Of a stretch of DNA of 29,436 bases, positions 1-8,271 are shown piece after piece. The translations under genes and the position numbers were made by a program. The notes beneath the pieces are model-generated. The model was not told where the DNA came from and ran no database searches. It was given only the letters and a program-made list of their open reading frames with translations. Position 1 is the first letter of the stretch. The number at the start of each line of letters is the position of its first letter. The stretch is from the IMG/VR virus record IMGVR_UViG_3300048918_000259, positions 1 to 29,436 of that record; one strand, 5' to 3'. The stretch comes from a virus.

Positions 1-2
1 TT

Positions 3-1652
3 GATTTCGGACCCGTCCGGCGCGGGCTCTACAAGATCGGAGCCGACAGGGGCACGGTAGACGCCCTGGAAGCCGTCGTGAACGGCCTCTACGACGTTTC
101 CACGACCACGGAGGGCCAGAGCGACGATCTCACCGCTGTGACCGCCGCAGCGGCGGCTGCACAGGCCTCGGCGGACGCCGCTCTGGACCGTGCGGAAGCC
201 TCGGCGCTGTTTGAGCGGCCCCTGGACTTCACCGGCCTGCAACCGACCGGGGCGCCCCCGCCCAGCACGCCCGGCGGAACCTCCGGTCAGGTGCAGTGGA
301 ACAACGCCGGGAGCTTCGACGGGCTCACCTTCTCGGGCGATGCAACCCTAGTCGCATCAACCGGAGTGGTCACCGTCGCATCAATTGGCGGGGTTGCGCC
401 GGGGGCGTTTTACGCCGGGACGAACGCCGCCAACCTGACCGGTACGCTGGCCAGCGCGCGGGTTTCGGGCTCGTACACTGGCATCACGGGCGTGGGAACG
501 CTCACGGCGGGCACTTGGAACGCGACCGTCATCGGCTCTGCCTATGGCGGCGCCGGGTCCGTCTCGGGCATCCTGAAGGCTAACGGGTCGGGGACGGTTT
601 CGGCTGCGGTTTCGGGCACGGACTATGCGCCGGCCACCTCGGGTAGCTCGATCCTCTACGCCAACGGCTCGGGCGGGTTTTCCAGCGTCACCATCGGAAC
701 CGGGCTCAGCTTCACGACGGGAACGCTCAGCGCGAGTGGGTCAGGCACCGTCACGCACACCGCAGGGGCGCTGACCTCGGGTCAACTGGTCTTCGGCAAC
801 GGCTCGGCCGACATCACGGTCGGAAACCTCTCCGGTGACGTTTCGACCTCGGGCTCGGGTGTGACGACCATTGGGGCCAGCAAGGTCACTACGACGGCGA
901 TCAACAACAGCGCCGTGACGCTCGCCAAGATCGCCAACATAGCCGATCAGACCCTTCTCGGGAACAATACTGGCAGTTCGGCTGCGCCCGTCGCCCTCAC
1001 AGCGTCTCAGGCGCGCACGGTGCTGGGAACCGTCATCGGGACCAACGTCCAGGCGTGGGATGCGGACCTTGACGCCTTGGCCGCGTTGTCGGGCACGAAC
1101 ACGATTTATTATCGGTCTGCATCCAACACGTGGTCTGCGGTCACCATCGGGACACAGCTCAGCTTTTCTAGCGGAACCCTAAACGTCATCGGCGGCGGCG
1201 GCGGAAGCACAGGTTCAGGCGTCACCATCGCGCAGTTGCAAGCGAACTTCTCGATTAACTCCGGTGTCTTCGCGAAGAAGTCGTGGGCTGCGGGTGACAT
1301 CATTCGGGATGACGTGACCGCGTGGTCGTCAGGCGCCGCGACCCGCTTCACCACCCCGAGTGGCTACACCAAGGTTCGCATCACGTCGAAAATGTCGTGG
1401 GCGACGAGCGCCTCAACGAGCTATCGCTGGCTGAACATCTACAAGAACGGCAACTTCTTCAACGGCATACATATCCCGGCCAGCCTTGCGGACAGCACCC
1501 GCGCGTCGTTCACGTCAAACTGGATCGTGGTGGCCGCCACGGACTATTTCGAGGTCGAGTGGGGTCAGAACACCGGGGGCGCGCTCAACCTCATTGGCAG
1601 CACAACCAACGGCGCGGACTGCGCCTCGATCCAGTTCGAATGGGCGCCTTAA
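3..1652 (+). CDS. Phage tail fibre-like protein, 5'-truncated by the window edge
   Basis: The reading frame is open to the left edge, so the GTG at 78 is probably internal and the true start lies outside the window. The visible part (about 549 codons) is rich in Gly, Ser, Thr and Ala and has almost no Cys. It contains repeated beta-strand units: 'VTIGTGLSFTTGTLSASG' in the middle and the related 'VTIGTQLSFSSGTLNVIG' near the C-terminus, each preceded by an 'ILYANGSGG'/'IYYRSASN' type strand. An Ala-rich helical stretch ('AAAAAAQASADAALDRAEA') lies near the start. This repeat style is typical of trimeric tail fibres and side fibres of phages. The last 130 residues look like a folded jelly-roll type tip domain and may contact the host. 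It is the first of the tail and host-recognition genes here; a specific receptor cannot be named. Confidence 0.8.
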   Translation, partial: DFGPVRRGLYKIGADRGTVDALEAVVNGLYDVSTTTEGQSDDLTAVTAAAAAAQASADAALDRAEASALFERPLDFTGLQPTGAPPPSTPGGTSGQVQWNNAGSFDGLTFSGDATLVASTGVVTVASIGGVAPGAFYAGTNAANLTGTLASARVSGSYTGITGVGTLTAGTWNATVIGSAYGGAGSVSGILKANGSGTVSAAVSGTDYAPATSGSSILYANGSGGFSSVTIGTGLSFTTGTLSASGSGTVTHTAGALTSGQLVFGNGSADITVGNLSGDVSTSGSGVTTIGASKVTTTAINNSAVTLAKIANIADQTLLGNNTGSSAAPVALTASQARTVLGTVIGTNVQAWDADLDALAALSGTNTIYYRSASNTWSAVTIGTQLSFSSGTLNVIGGGGGSTGSGVTIAQLQANFSINSGVFAKKSWAAGDIIRDDVTAWSSGAATRFTTPSGYTKVRITSKMSWATSASTSYRWLNIYKNGNFFNGIHIPASLADSTRASFTSNWIVVAATDYFEVEWGQNTGGALNLIGSTTNGADCASIQFEWAP

Positions 1653-1753
1653 TACGGCGCGCCTGAGCCGATCCAGGCGATCCAGATCAGGGCTGCAAAG
1701 AACGCGGCCCAGGCCGCCCATCCGGCGAGTTCATAGAGCTTCGTTCGCGACAT
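1649..1753 (-). CDS. Possible 34-residue single-pass membrane peptide, antisense between late genes
   Basis: This short minus-strand ORF starts with ATG at 1753 after a GGGGGAAG ribosome binding site 7 nt upstream. It ends in TAA at 1649-1651, overlapping the stop codon of the upstream tail fibre gene by 4 nt. The peptide begins MSRTKLYELAGWAAWAAFF and continues as one hydrophobic, Trp-rich helix of about 20 residues before a short GSGAPY tail. Codon choice is mostly G/C-ending. It fills the gap between the tail fibre gene and the divergent glycosyltransferase gene. Function is unknown; it could be a membrane modulator or a chance ORF. Confidence 0.42.
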   Translation of the reverse strand: MSRTKLYELAGWAAWAAFFAALIWIAWIGSGAPY

Positions 1754-1830
1754 TCGATCGCTTCCCCCGGCGCCATGCTGCATTTTGCGTGCCGCGATGA
1801 CGTGTGGCAAGGTCCGCGCGGGGGAGCGGA

Positions 1831-3213
1831 ATGTCGGCGACAGGTGCGGCGCGTAGAGTTGAGCCTTGGGCCTGGGTCGCCCTCGCCATCGTCGCGAGCT
1901 TCCAAACTTGGCTGATATTTTCGCACGCGCTTTGGTTCGATGAGGCTCAAGCGCTGCTAGTCGCCCGCGCGCCATGGGCCGATCTGCACGCGAACCTGCG
2001 CTACGAAGGCCACCCGGCGCTCTGGTACCTGCTGCTCAGCATGATCGACCGCTTGGACGGCGGCCGGCCGCTGACGCTTCCTTTAGCCGAGTTCATCGTC
2101 GCAGCAGGGCTTTGGGCGCTGATCTGGCTGCGCAGTCCGTTCCCGAGTTGGGCCAAGCTGCTCCTGTCGCTGAACTACTACGTCCTGTTCGAGTATGGCG
2201 TGATCTCGCGGAGCTACGGCCTCGCCGCACTCCTGATCCTGGCCGCCGTCGCGGGGCGGCGTTCGATCTGGGGATGGGTGTTCCTGGCCTTGGCCGCCAA
2301 CGTGGCCGTCCATTTCACTGTCGCCGCAGCCTTCGTGGGCGGCCTGATGTTCCTTGAACGCCGAAGCTACATTGGCGCCGCGCTGTTCGCCGCAGGATGC
2401 GTTCTCGCCGTCGCCACGGTCTACCCGAGCCCCGCCGATCTCCACCTGGCCTCTCCGATGCTGGCGCCGCTCTCCGTCAAGCTGATCATCAACTTCCATC
2501 GGATCTCCGGCCTGATCCTGCCCGATCTGCCGCTACCGCCAATCGGGTGGGGACACCTTGCGCCGTTCCCGTGGTCGCTGTTCGTCGCGCTGGTCGCGCT
2601 GATCGCTGGCCCGCTGATGCTTCGGACCTGGCCGGCGCGCCTGGCCTTCCTAGGGCTATTCGGCGCGCTCTGGACCATCGGTGTGGCGGTCTATCCGATC
2701 TGGGTCCGGCACGTCGGGGCGCTGGCGATCTTCCTCATTGCCGCAGCGTGGATGGAGGCGGAACGCGAGCCGCAGCAACCCTTGCCGAGACTGTTCGTGG
2801 CCTGGCTGGTCATATTGGCCTTCTCTGGCGTCTCGGCGGCAGGCTCGGCGCTAGTGATGCCCTTCACAAGGCATCCAGAGATCGCCCGCTGGGTGAGAGA
2901 ACACCACCTTGAGGGGCGCGCATTGGGCGCCTGGCCGGGCAACTACGGCGTGCCGCTCGCTGCGCTCCTGGACCGGCCGATCATCAACACCCAGAAGGGC
3001 TGCGCCGAGCGGTTCACCCGCTGGAACTACGATCCGCAAGGCAAGGGGAGCGCGGAGGCGCGCATTCTGGCCTCCGGCGCCCAATACGTGGTTTCTGATG
3101 AGGTCCTATTCGCGCAGCCGGTCGCGCGGTTTCCGAACGCTTTAGCGGGGAAGGCCCTCACCATCTACGACTTCGGCCCGCCGGTTCGGGCAGCGATGGC
3201 CTGCGGCCGCTAG
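1831..3213 (+). CDS. GT-C family (GT39/ArnT-like) membrane glycosyltransferase, candidate lysogenic-conversion gene
   Basis: The product is a 460-residue polytopic membrane protein with roughly ten hydrophobic segments. After the first membrane helix comes 'HALWFDEAQ' with the Asp-Glu pair at residues 37-38, the acidic loop motif of GT-C glycosyltransferases, followed by 'YEGHPALWY' (His61-Pro62), also typical of the PMT/ArnT-like group. The C-terminal 90 residues form a soluble periplasmic-type tail. Such enzymes move a sugar from a polyprenyl-phosphate donor to a surface glycan or protein. ATG 1831 is preferred over the in-frame GTG at 1804 because GGGGGAG precedes it closely. A glycosyltransferase set among tail genes suggests a cargo gene that alters host surface glycans in lysogens and blocks superinfection; this role is inferred. 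The acceptor is unknown. Confidence 0.75.
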   Translation: MSATGAARRVEPWAWVALAIVASFQTWLIFSHALWFDEAQALLVARAPWADLHANLRYEGHPALWYLLLSMIDRLDGGRPLTLPLAEFIVAAGLWALIWLRSPFPSWAKLLLSLNYYVLFEYGVISRSYGLAALLILAAVAGRRSIWGWVFLALAANVAVHFTVAAAFVGGLMFLERRSYIGAALFAAGCVLAVATVYPSPADLHLASPMLAPLSVKLIINFHRISGLILPDLPLPPIGWGHLAPFPWSLFVALVALIAGPLMLRTWPARLAFLGLFGALWTIGVAVYPIWVRHVGALAIFLIAAAWMEAEREPQQPLPRLFVAWLVILAFSGVSAAGSALVMPFTRHPEIARWVREHHLEGRALGAWPGNYGVPLAALLDRPIINTQKGCAERFTRWNYDPQGKGSAEARILASGAQYVVSDEVLFAQPVARFPNALAGKALTIYDFGPPVRAAMACGR

Positions 3214-3243
3214 CCCGCACTATTCCACCATCGAGAGGCTACC

Positions 3244-3582
3244 ATGACCAACCCGACGCCAACTCGGGCGGCCGTTGTGCTGACCGGGACGCAACAGGCC
3301 TATCAGCCCGTTCCCAGCTTCAACGGCTGGATCGACGGCGCGGTGATCGCCAACACCCACTCCGCAGCCGTGGACGTGACCATCTGGCGGACGCTGGCGG
3401 GCGGCTCGACCTCAACCGCGGCCACCATCCTGCCGCTGACCTCAATCGACGCCGGCGCAACACTGAAGATCGGCGAGCTGATCGGCCAATGGGTGCTCTC
3501 CGACGACACCATCGTTGGCCGGGCCTCGGTCGATGGGGTGGTCGCCTTCAACCTGTCCGCCCGGGAATTTCCGGCTGCGTAG
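3244..3582 (+). CDS. Small phage structural-type protein, unknown function
   Basis: A 112-residue protein starts at ATG 3244 behind a GAGAGG ribosome binding site. It is rich in Val, Ile, Thr and Ala with alternating beta-strand pattern ('GAVIANTHSAAVDVTIWRT', 'TLKIGELIGQWVLSDDTIVG'), has no Cys and no membrane segment. This pattern fits a small beta-sandwich virion or tail-accessory protein of the kind found before ejection-protein genes in podovirus-like prophages. I do not recognise a named family. The downstream acetyltransferase-like ORF overlaps its 3' end in another frame. Confidence 0.6.
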   Translation: MTNPTPTRAAVVLTGTQQAYQPVPSFNGWIDGAVIANTHSAAVDVTIWRTLAGGSTSTAATILPLTSIDAGATLKIGELIGQWVLSDDTIVGRASVDGVVAFNLSAREFPAA

Positions 3583-3985
3583 GGCGGATCGGAGTGACCT
3601 TCCACACCTCGTCTCGTTGGGCGAGGCCTTCCACGCCGAGGACCGCTGGGGCGGCCTCCTCACCTTCGATCCCGCCAGCTTCCGGCGCACCTGCGAATTG
3701 CTGATCGAGCGGGGCGTCATCTTCATCACCGACCGAGGCCTGATCGGACTCTCGGTGGGTCCTTCGATCTACAACCACGCGCTCACCGTCTGCTCGGAGC
3801 TGTTCTTCTGGGCGCCTGACGGTCGGGGCGACGAACTCCGCAAAGCCGCCGAGGCCTGGGCCTCCGGGCACGCCGACGTGCTGGTCATGGGCGCCCATGA
3901 GCCCGGGCCTGTCGAGCGGATCTCCAACTGGTATCGCCGCAAGGGCTACGCCCCCATCGGCCGTCAATTCGCGAGGACTGTCTGA
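3533..3985 (+). CDS. GNAT-like N-acetyltransferase domain protein
   Basis: The core reads 'FRLRRADRSDLPHLVSLGEAF' near the N-terminus and ends with 'ERISNWYRRKGYAPIGRQF', matching the beta1-alpha1 start and the last alpha4-beta6-beta7 part of GNAT acetyltransferases. The central part is short and the acetyl-CoA loop (Q/RxxGxG/A) is not clear, so it may be degenerate or structural rather than catalytic. The start is uncertain: ATG 3533 lies inside the previous gene and has a weak ribosome binding site, and a TTG at 3515 is an alternative. The stop overlaps the next start (TGATG at 3983-3987), suggesting translational coupling. Small GNAT-like proteins are common next to ejection-protein genes in podoviral prophages. 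Confidence 0.65.
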   Translation: MGWSPSTCPPGNFRLRRADRSDLPHLVSLGEAFHAEDRWGGLLTFDPASFRRTCELLIERGVIFITDRGLIGLSVGPSIYNHALTVCSELFFWAPDGRGDELRKAAEAWASGHADVLVMGAHEPGPVERISNWYRRKGYAPIGRQFARTV

Positions 3986-4512
3986 TGGGCTCTATCATTG
4001 ACGCCATTGGCGGGCTGTTTGGTCACCAATCGCAGTCCACCAACGCTCAGAAGGGCGTCTCCGATTTCCAGAACGCGACCAACGCGGCGACGGCGAACTA
4101 CAGCCCGTTCATCACCGGCGGGACGAACGCCTTCAACAGCGCTCAGGCCATGCTTCAGCCGGGCTACCAGTTCAACTCAAGCGACCCGTCCTATGCCTGG
4201 CGCTATCAGCAAGGCCTCGACGCAGCGAACGCTGGCGCAAGTGCGGCGGGCTCACTCAACTCCGGCGGCCAACTGAAGGCGCTTCAGCAGTACGGCCAGG
4301 GCCTCGCCTCGACGGAATTCAACAACCAATTCAACCGCCAAAATACCCTCGCCAACTACGGCCTGCAAGCGGCGAACGGCGAAAGCAACGCGCTGTTCAA
4401 CGGCGCGAACGGCACGGCGAAGTACCGCGGCAACCAGGGCGATGCGACCGCCGCTCAGTGGGGTGATGGCGCCAACCTCGTGACCAGCGTCGGCAAGTTC
4501 TTCGGGTTCTAG
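3985..4512 (+). CDS. P22 gp7-like DNA ejection/transfer protein
   Basis: This 175-residue protein has the signature of a widespread family of podoviral DNA-transfer proteins: an N-terminal amphipathic 'MGSIIDAIGGLFG', then 'NYSPFITGGTNAFNSAQAML', 'DPSYAWRYQQGLDAANAGAS' and 'SGGQLKALQQYGQGLASTEF'. The family is thought to be packed in the virion head and ejected with DNA to help it cross the cell envelope. It is Asn/Gln/Ala-rich and ends in a short hydrophobic 'SVGKFFGF'. Its ATG overlaps the previous stop by 1 nt, and the two larger internal virion genes follow at once, as expected for an ejection-protein cluster of three. Family recognition is from motif memory only. Confidence 0.75.
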   Translation: MGSIIDAIGGLFGHQSQSTNAQKGVSDFQNATNAATANYSPFITGGTNAFNSAQAMLQPGYQFNSSDPSYAWRYQQGLDAANAGASAAGSLNSGGQLKALQQYGQGLASTEFNNQFNRQNTLANYGLQAANGESNALFNGANGTAKYRGNQGDATAAQWGDGANLVTSVGKFFGF

Positions 4513-4525
4513 GGAGCGCACCTGA

Positions 4526-6367
4526 ATGTCGTTCCAAGACACCTACAATCAGACGCGAAACGCCTTCGTCAACCGACAGGAGGCGATTCGCAAGAACGCG
4601 CTCAACGCCCAGCAGGATCAGGCCTCGATCACCGCCGGCAACGCGCTGGCGGGTGGGGACATCCCGGGGGCGGCGAACGCGCTCTACAAGGCGGGCGACA
4701 TTGGAACCGGTCTGAAGGTGGCGCAATACGACGACGCCACCCGCGCCAAGCACGCCGAGGCCGCCCAGCGCATCACGCAGGGCATCCGCGCCGCCGTGGC
4801 CGCCGGGCACTCGCCCAGCGACGCCTACGACATGGCCCAGCAGATCGCCCCGCAGCTCGGCATCAACCCGCAAGACCTCGCCAAGATGCGACCGGCTTTC
4901 GACAAGGACCCCCAAGGCTTCCTCGATCTGGTGGACGCGCAGTCGAAGAAGGAACTCCAGTTCTTCCAAACCAAGCAGGGCATCTACGCAGGCGACAAGA
5001 CGACGGGCAAGGTCACACAGTCGATGGCGCTCCCGCGAGAGCCGATCTCCCTTGACCCCGACAAGCTGAACTACATCCCAGAGGATGGCGCGTCCCCCGT
5101 CGCGTCGCCCGCGCCACCACGCGCAGCCGCCGCCCCGAACGCTGACGCTGTGTGGGCCTCAATCCACCAGCAGGAATCCGGCGGCCAGAAGGAGCCGGGT
5201 AAGGCGGTCGGCCCTAACACGCCCTACGGCAATGCGCTCGGCTCGACCCAGATGCTTCCGGCGACCGCCGAGGCCATGGCTCGCAAGCTCGGCGTGCCGT
5301 GGAACCCCGCCCTGATGCGGGAGAACACCCCACAGGCGCTCGCCTACCAAGACAAGCTCGGCAGGGCCTATTTTGACGAGGGCGTGGAGAAGTCCGGCGG
5401 CGACCTTGCAGGCGGTGCGGCCTATTACTTCGGCGGCCCCGACATGAAGCTGCACGGCCCCAAGACGGCGGCGTATGTGCAACAGGTCATGAGCCGCGCG
5501 GGCCAGCCGCTCGCGGGCGGCTCGGGTGCGGATACTGTCGAGACGGCCCCTCAGATCCCCGGCTACCGGCTTATCACGCCGCAGGCCGGCGGCGGCAAGA
5601 AGGCCAAGTGGGATATCTACATCGACCCGACTGGCAACACGCCGTACCGATATAATTCGGCGACCGCAGAGGCGACAACGCTGGACGGCAAGCCCTACAC
5701 CCCAAGCGGGCTTTCCAAGGTAGCGGGTGGCGGCACACCCCGCAGCGCGGCTGCGCTGGCTGTGCAGCGCTACATTCAGGAGAACCCCGGCGCGACCGCT
5801 GAGGATATCTCGCAGTTCAACGCGAACCTGAACAAGGAGCGCTCCGCGACGACCGCGTTTGGCACCGGCAAGCAGGGCCAAACCATCAATTCGCTGAACG
5901 TCTCCATCGACCACCTGAACACGCTCAGCAACCTGGCCGGGGCGCTCGGCAACGGCGACATCAAGCTCCTGAACAAGTGGGGGCAGCAATGGAAGGCCCA
6001 GACAGGCAACCCGGCTCCGACCAACTTCGTCGCTGCCAAGCAGATCGTCGGTGATGAGATCGTCAAGGGTATTGTTGGCGCGGGCGGCGGCGTGGCTGAC
6101 CGTGAGAAGGCGCAGGCGGCGATTAGCGAGGCCTCGTCCCCAGCCCAGCTCGCGGGCGTCATTAGCACCTACAAGTACCTGCTAGCTGGCCAACTCAACG
6201 GTCTGCGCCTGCAATACAAGAACACGACCGGGCGCGGTGACTTTGAGGACAAGCTCCTGCCGGCCACCCGAAGCGAATTGGAGGGCGTCGGTGCGCGGCC
6301 TACCGCCCCAGCCGCGAAGGCCCCGACCGTCATCCGCTACGACGCCCAAGGTCGCCGTATCAAATGA
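4526..6367 (+). CDS. Internal virion protein with lytic transglycosylase domain
   Basis: This 613-residue protein has a helical Ala/Gln-rich N-terminus (1-200), a lysozyme-like SLT domain at about 205-325, and a helical C-terminus. In the SLT domain 'IHQQESGG' carries the likely catalytic Glu217; 'GNALGSTQM' (about 236-243) is the substrate-groove motif, and 'AAYYFGG' (298-304) replaces the usual AYNAG. Virion transglycosylases cut peptidoglycan locally during DNA entry. Position between the gp7-like protein and another large Ala-rich protein fits an ejectosome gene. ATG 4526 follows GGGAG. Its stop overlaps the next start in an ATGA (6364-6367). Confidence 0.82.
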   Translation: MSFQDTYNQTRNAFVNRQEAIRKNALNAQQDQASITAGNALAGGDIPGAANALYKAGDIGTGLKVAQYDDATRAKHAEAAQRITQGIRAAVAAGHSPSDAYDMAQQIAPQLGINPQDLAKMRPAFDKDPQGFLDLVDAQSKKELQFFQTKQGIYAGDKTTGKVTQSMALPREPISLDPDKLNYIPEDGASPVASPAPPRAAAAPNADAVWASIHQQESGGQKEPGKAVGPNTPYGNALGSTQMLPATAEAMARKLGVPWNPALMRENTPQALAYQDKLGRAYFDEGVEKSGGDLAGGAAYYFGGPDMKLHGPKTAAYVQQVMSRAGQPLAGGSGADTVETAPQIPGYRLITPQAGGGKKAKWDIYIDPTGNTPYRYNSATAEATTLDGKPYTPSGLSKVAGGGTPRSAAALAVQRYIQENPGATAEDISQFNANLNKERSATTAFGTGKQGQTINSLNVSIDHLNTLSNLAGALGNGDIKLLNKWGQQWKAQTGNPAPTNFVAAKQIVGDEIVKGIVGAGGGVADREKAQAAISEASSPAQLAGVISTYKYLLAGQLNGLRLQYKNTTGRGDFEDKLLPATRSELEGVGARPTAPAAKAPTVIRYDAQGRRIK

Positions 6368-8148
6368 CCATCCAGGCTCAGTCCGCCGATGGCGTGATCC
6401 ACGAGTTCCCGGATGGCACGAAGGACGCCGTGATCGACGGCGCCATGAAGGCCTATGCCGCGTCCAAGGCCCCGCCCAAGGGCATCGCGGACACGATTAG
6501 CGGCCTCATGGCGAACGTGAACCGCGGGCTAGGCGTCGGCGATGAGCTGGCGGCCGGCGCGAACACGATCCGGGACGTGGTGACCGGCAAATCCGGCCCG
6601 GACCTCGTTCAGACCTACAAAGACGAACTCGCGGGCCAGCGCAACCGGGAGAGCAGCTTCGCAACGGCCCACCCCAACGCGGCGGCTCTGGCGCGCGGGA
6701 CCGGCATGGCGGCCACAGCGGCGATCCCGGCGGGCAATTCCGCGAACCTGCTCGCCCAAAGCCCGCGCCTGGTCAACATGGCGCGTGGGGCCGTGACGGG
6801 CGGGCTGACGGCTGCGGCCTATGGCGCGGCGGATGCGGGATCACCGGCTGAGCGCCTGAAGGCGGCCTCGGAGGGCGCCACGAACCCCCTGGCGCTCGGT
6901 TTGGGCGCCGTGGGCGGTGGGCTTGGCCCGGCGGCGTCTCGCGGCGCCGGGCGTGGTCCATCGCCCGATGTGGCGGCCCTGGTGAAGGAAGGCGTCAACC
7001 TCACGCCCGGTCAGGCGCGCGGCGGCCTCGCCAAGACCGCGGAAGACATCGCCACCAGCGCTCCCATCCTCGGGACCGCAATCCAGGAAGCCCGCAAGTC
7101 CGGCCTGCAAAGCTTCAACCGCGCCGTGGTCAACCGCGCTCTGAAGCCCATCGGCGAGGCGCTTCCCGACCACATCGAGACGGGCACGGAGGCTGTGAAA
7201 TACGCAGGCGACACGCTCTCCGCAGCCTACAAGAAGACCCTGCCCGAAGGCACAGTGAGGCCGGATGCTCGCTTTGTAGCGGACGTGAACAAGAACGTCA
7301 CGCCGCTCGCCGAGACGCTGAGCAAGGACAACCAAGACGCCCTGCAAGGCATCCTCGCCAAGCGCGTGACCGATGTCAGTAAGGCCAATGACAACCTGCT
7401 GGACGGAAAAACCTTCCAGAAGATCGTCCAAGGGCTGGACTACGAAATCGGGCGCTTCGCCAACTCCGCAGACCCCGATCATGTCGCGATGAGCCAGGCG
7501 CTCGGGGCCACCAAGGACGCCATCGAATCCGCTGCGATGCGCCAGAACCCGACGTTCGCCACGGCCAAGAACAAGATCGACCTCGGCTGGGCCAACCTCG
7601 CCCGCGTCGAGCGCGCAGCCGGCGGGGCCGGGGCAGACGGCGGGATCTTCACGCCGGCACAATACAATTCGGCAATCAGCGCCAGTGAAACCAAGGTCGG
7701 GGGTCGCAACCGCCGCATGGCGCGCGGCGAAGGCCTGAACCAAGACCTCGCGCAAGCGGCCAAGGCGGTATTGCCGAGCAAAGTTCCTGACACCGGGACA
7801 GCCACGCGCGGCGCCATGATTAGCCTAGCCGCTCACGCGCCCGGCGCCGTGGTGGGCGCTATCACGGGCGGCGGCCCTGGTGCGTTGGCGGGCATGGCGG
7901 CGACGACTGGCGGTCTAGCGGCGGCGTCTCGCGCCTACTCGCCCCAGGCCATGGCGGCCTTCAACGCCGCTCTGCGCAGCAATATCAGCCAGCGGGAGGC
8001 GGCAAGCGCCGTGGGCCAGCTTGGGCGGATCGCTGCGAAGGAGCCGGCAGCAAGAGCACTCTACCGGGAAGCCTTGCAACGGCTGGGTCGGACGGCGGGC
8101 CTGATCGGCTCGCAATCCGCTTTAGGCCGCGGAAACCCCGGACAATAG
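6364..8148 (+). CDS. Large internal virion (DNA ejection) protein
   Basis: A 594-residue Ala/Gly-rich, mostly helical protein without Cys, translationally coupled to the transglycosylase gene by an ATGA overlap. Its N-terminus 'HEFPDGTKDAVIDGAMKAYA' matches a short motif seen at the start of many internal virion and ejection proteins of podoviruses. Hydrophobic Gly/Ala stretches near residues 120-200 and again near 490-530 suggest segments that could insert in membranes, as for P22 gp16/gp20-like proteins. No enzymatic motif is visible. It is the last of the three-gene ejection cluster. Assignment rests on order, composition and N-terminal motif. Confidence 0.7.
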   Translation: MTIQAQSADGVIHEFPDGTKDAVIDGAMKAYAASKAPPKGIADTISGLMANVNRGLGVGDELAAGANTIRDVVTGKSGPDLVQTYKDELAGQRNRESSFATAHPNAAALARGTGMAATAAIPAGNSANLLAQSPRLVNMARGAVTGGLTAAAYGAADAGSPAERLKAASEGATNPLALGLGAVGGGLGPAASRGAGRGPSPDVAALVKEGVNLTPGQARGGLAKTAEDIATSAPILGTAIQEARKSGLQSFNRAVVNRALKPIGEALPDHIETGTEAVKYAGDTLSAAYKKTLPEGTVRPDARFVADVNKNVTPLAETLSKDNQDALQGILAKRVTDVSKANDNLLDGKTFQKIVQGLDYEIGRFANSADPDHVAMSQALGATKDAIESAAMRQNPTFATAKNKIDLGWANLARVERAAGGAGADGGIFTPAQYNSAISASETKVGGRNRRMARGEGLNQDLAQAAKAVLPSKVPDTGTATRGAMISLAAHAPGAVVGAITGGGPGALAGMAATTGGLAAASRAYSPQAMAAFNAALRSNISQREAASAVGQLGRIAAKEPAARALYREALQRLGRTAGLIGSQSALGRGNPGQ

Positions 8149-8236
8149 CCACCCACACGATGAAGAAGCCCGGGACCGCCCAGGCCTCGCGATAGAGCCT
8201 GTCGAACTCGTCTTCCGGCGGAAGCGCCTTCTGCAT
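7985..8236 (-). CDS. Possible antisense small membrane protein
   Basis: On the minus strand an ORF starts at ATG 8236 (GTG 8242 is an alternative) behind AGGG. Its first 40 residues, which fill the whole 123-nt gap between two late genes, look protein-like: 'MQKALPPEDEFDRLYREAW', then a hydrophobic 'PGFFIVWVAIV' helix and a basic 'RGFRGLKRI'. The remaining 40 residues lie antisense to the end of the ejection protein gene and look like a shadow frame. No family is recognised, and it may not be a real gene. It resembles the other antisense membrane peptide at 1649-1753 in setting. Confidence 0.28.
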   Translation of the reverse strand: MQKALPPEDEFDRLYREAWAVPGFFIVWVAIVRGFRGLKRIASRSGPPSDPAVARLPGRVLLLPAPSQRSAQAGPRRLPPPAG

Positions 8237-8271
8237 CTCCACACCCTAGCACGTTTTCACGGAGCGACCGC

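Noticed and set aside
5159-5989. Long minus-strand frame of 276 codons opposite the transglycosylase gene (and similar frames at 6841-7755, 10639-11514 and 12470-13768)
   Set aside because: These are antisense shadows of high-GC genes: Arg/Gly/Val-rich, without motifs, and the plus-strand genes show clear domain signatures.
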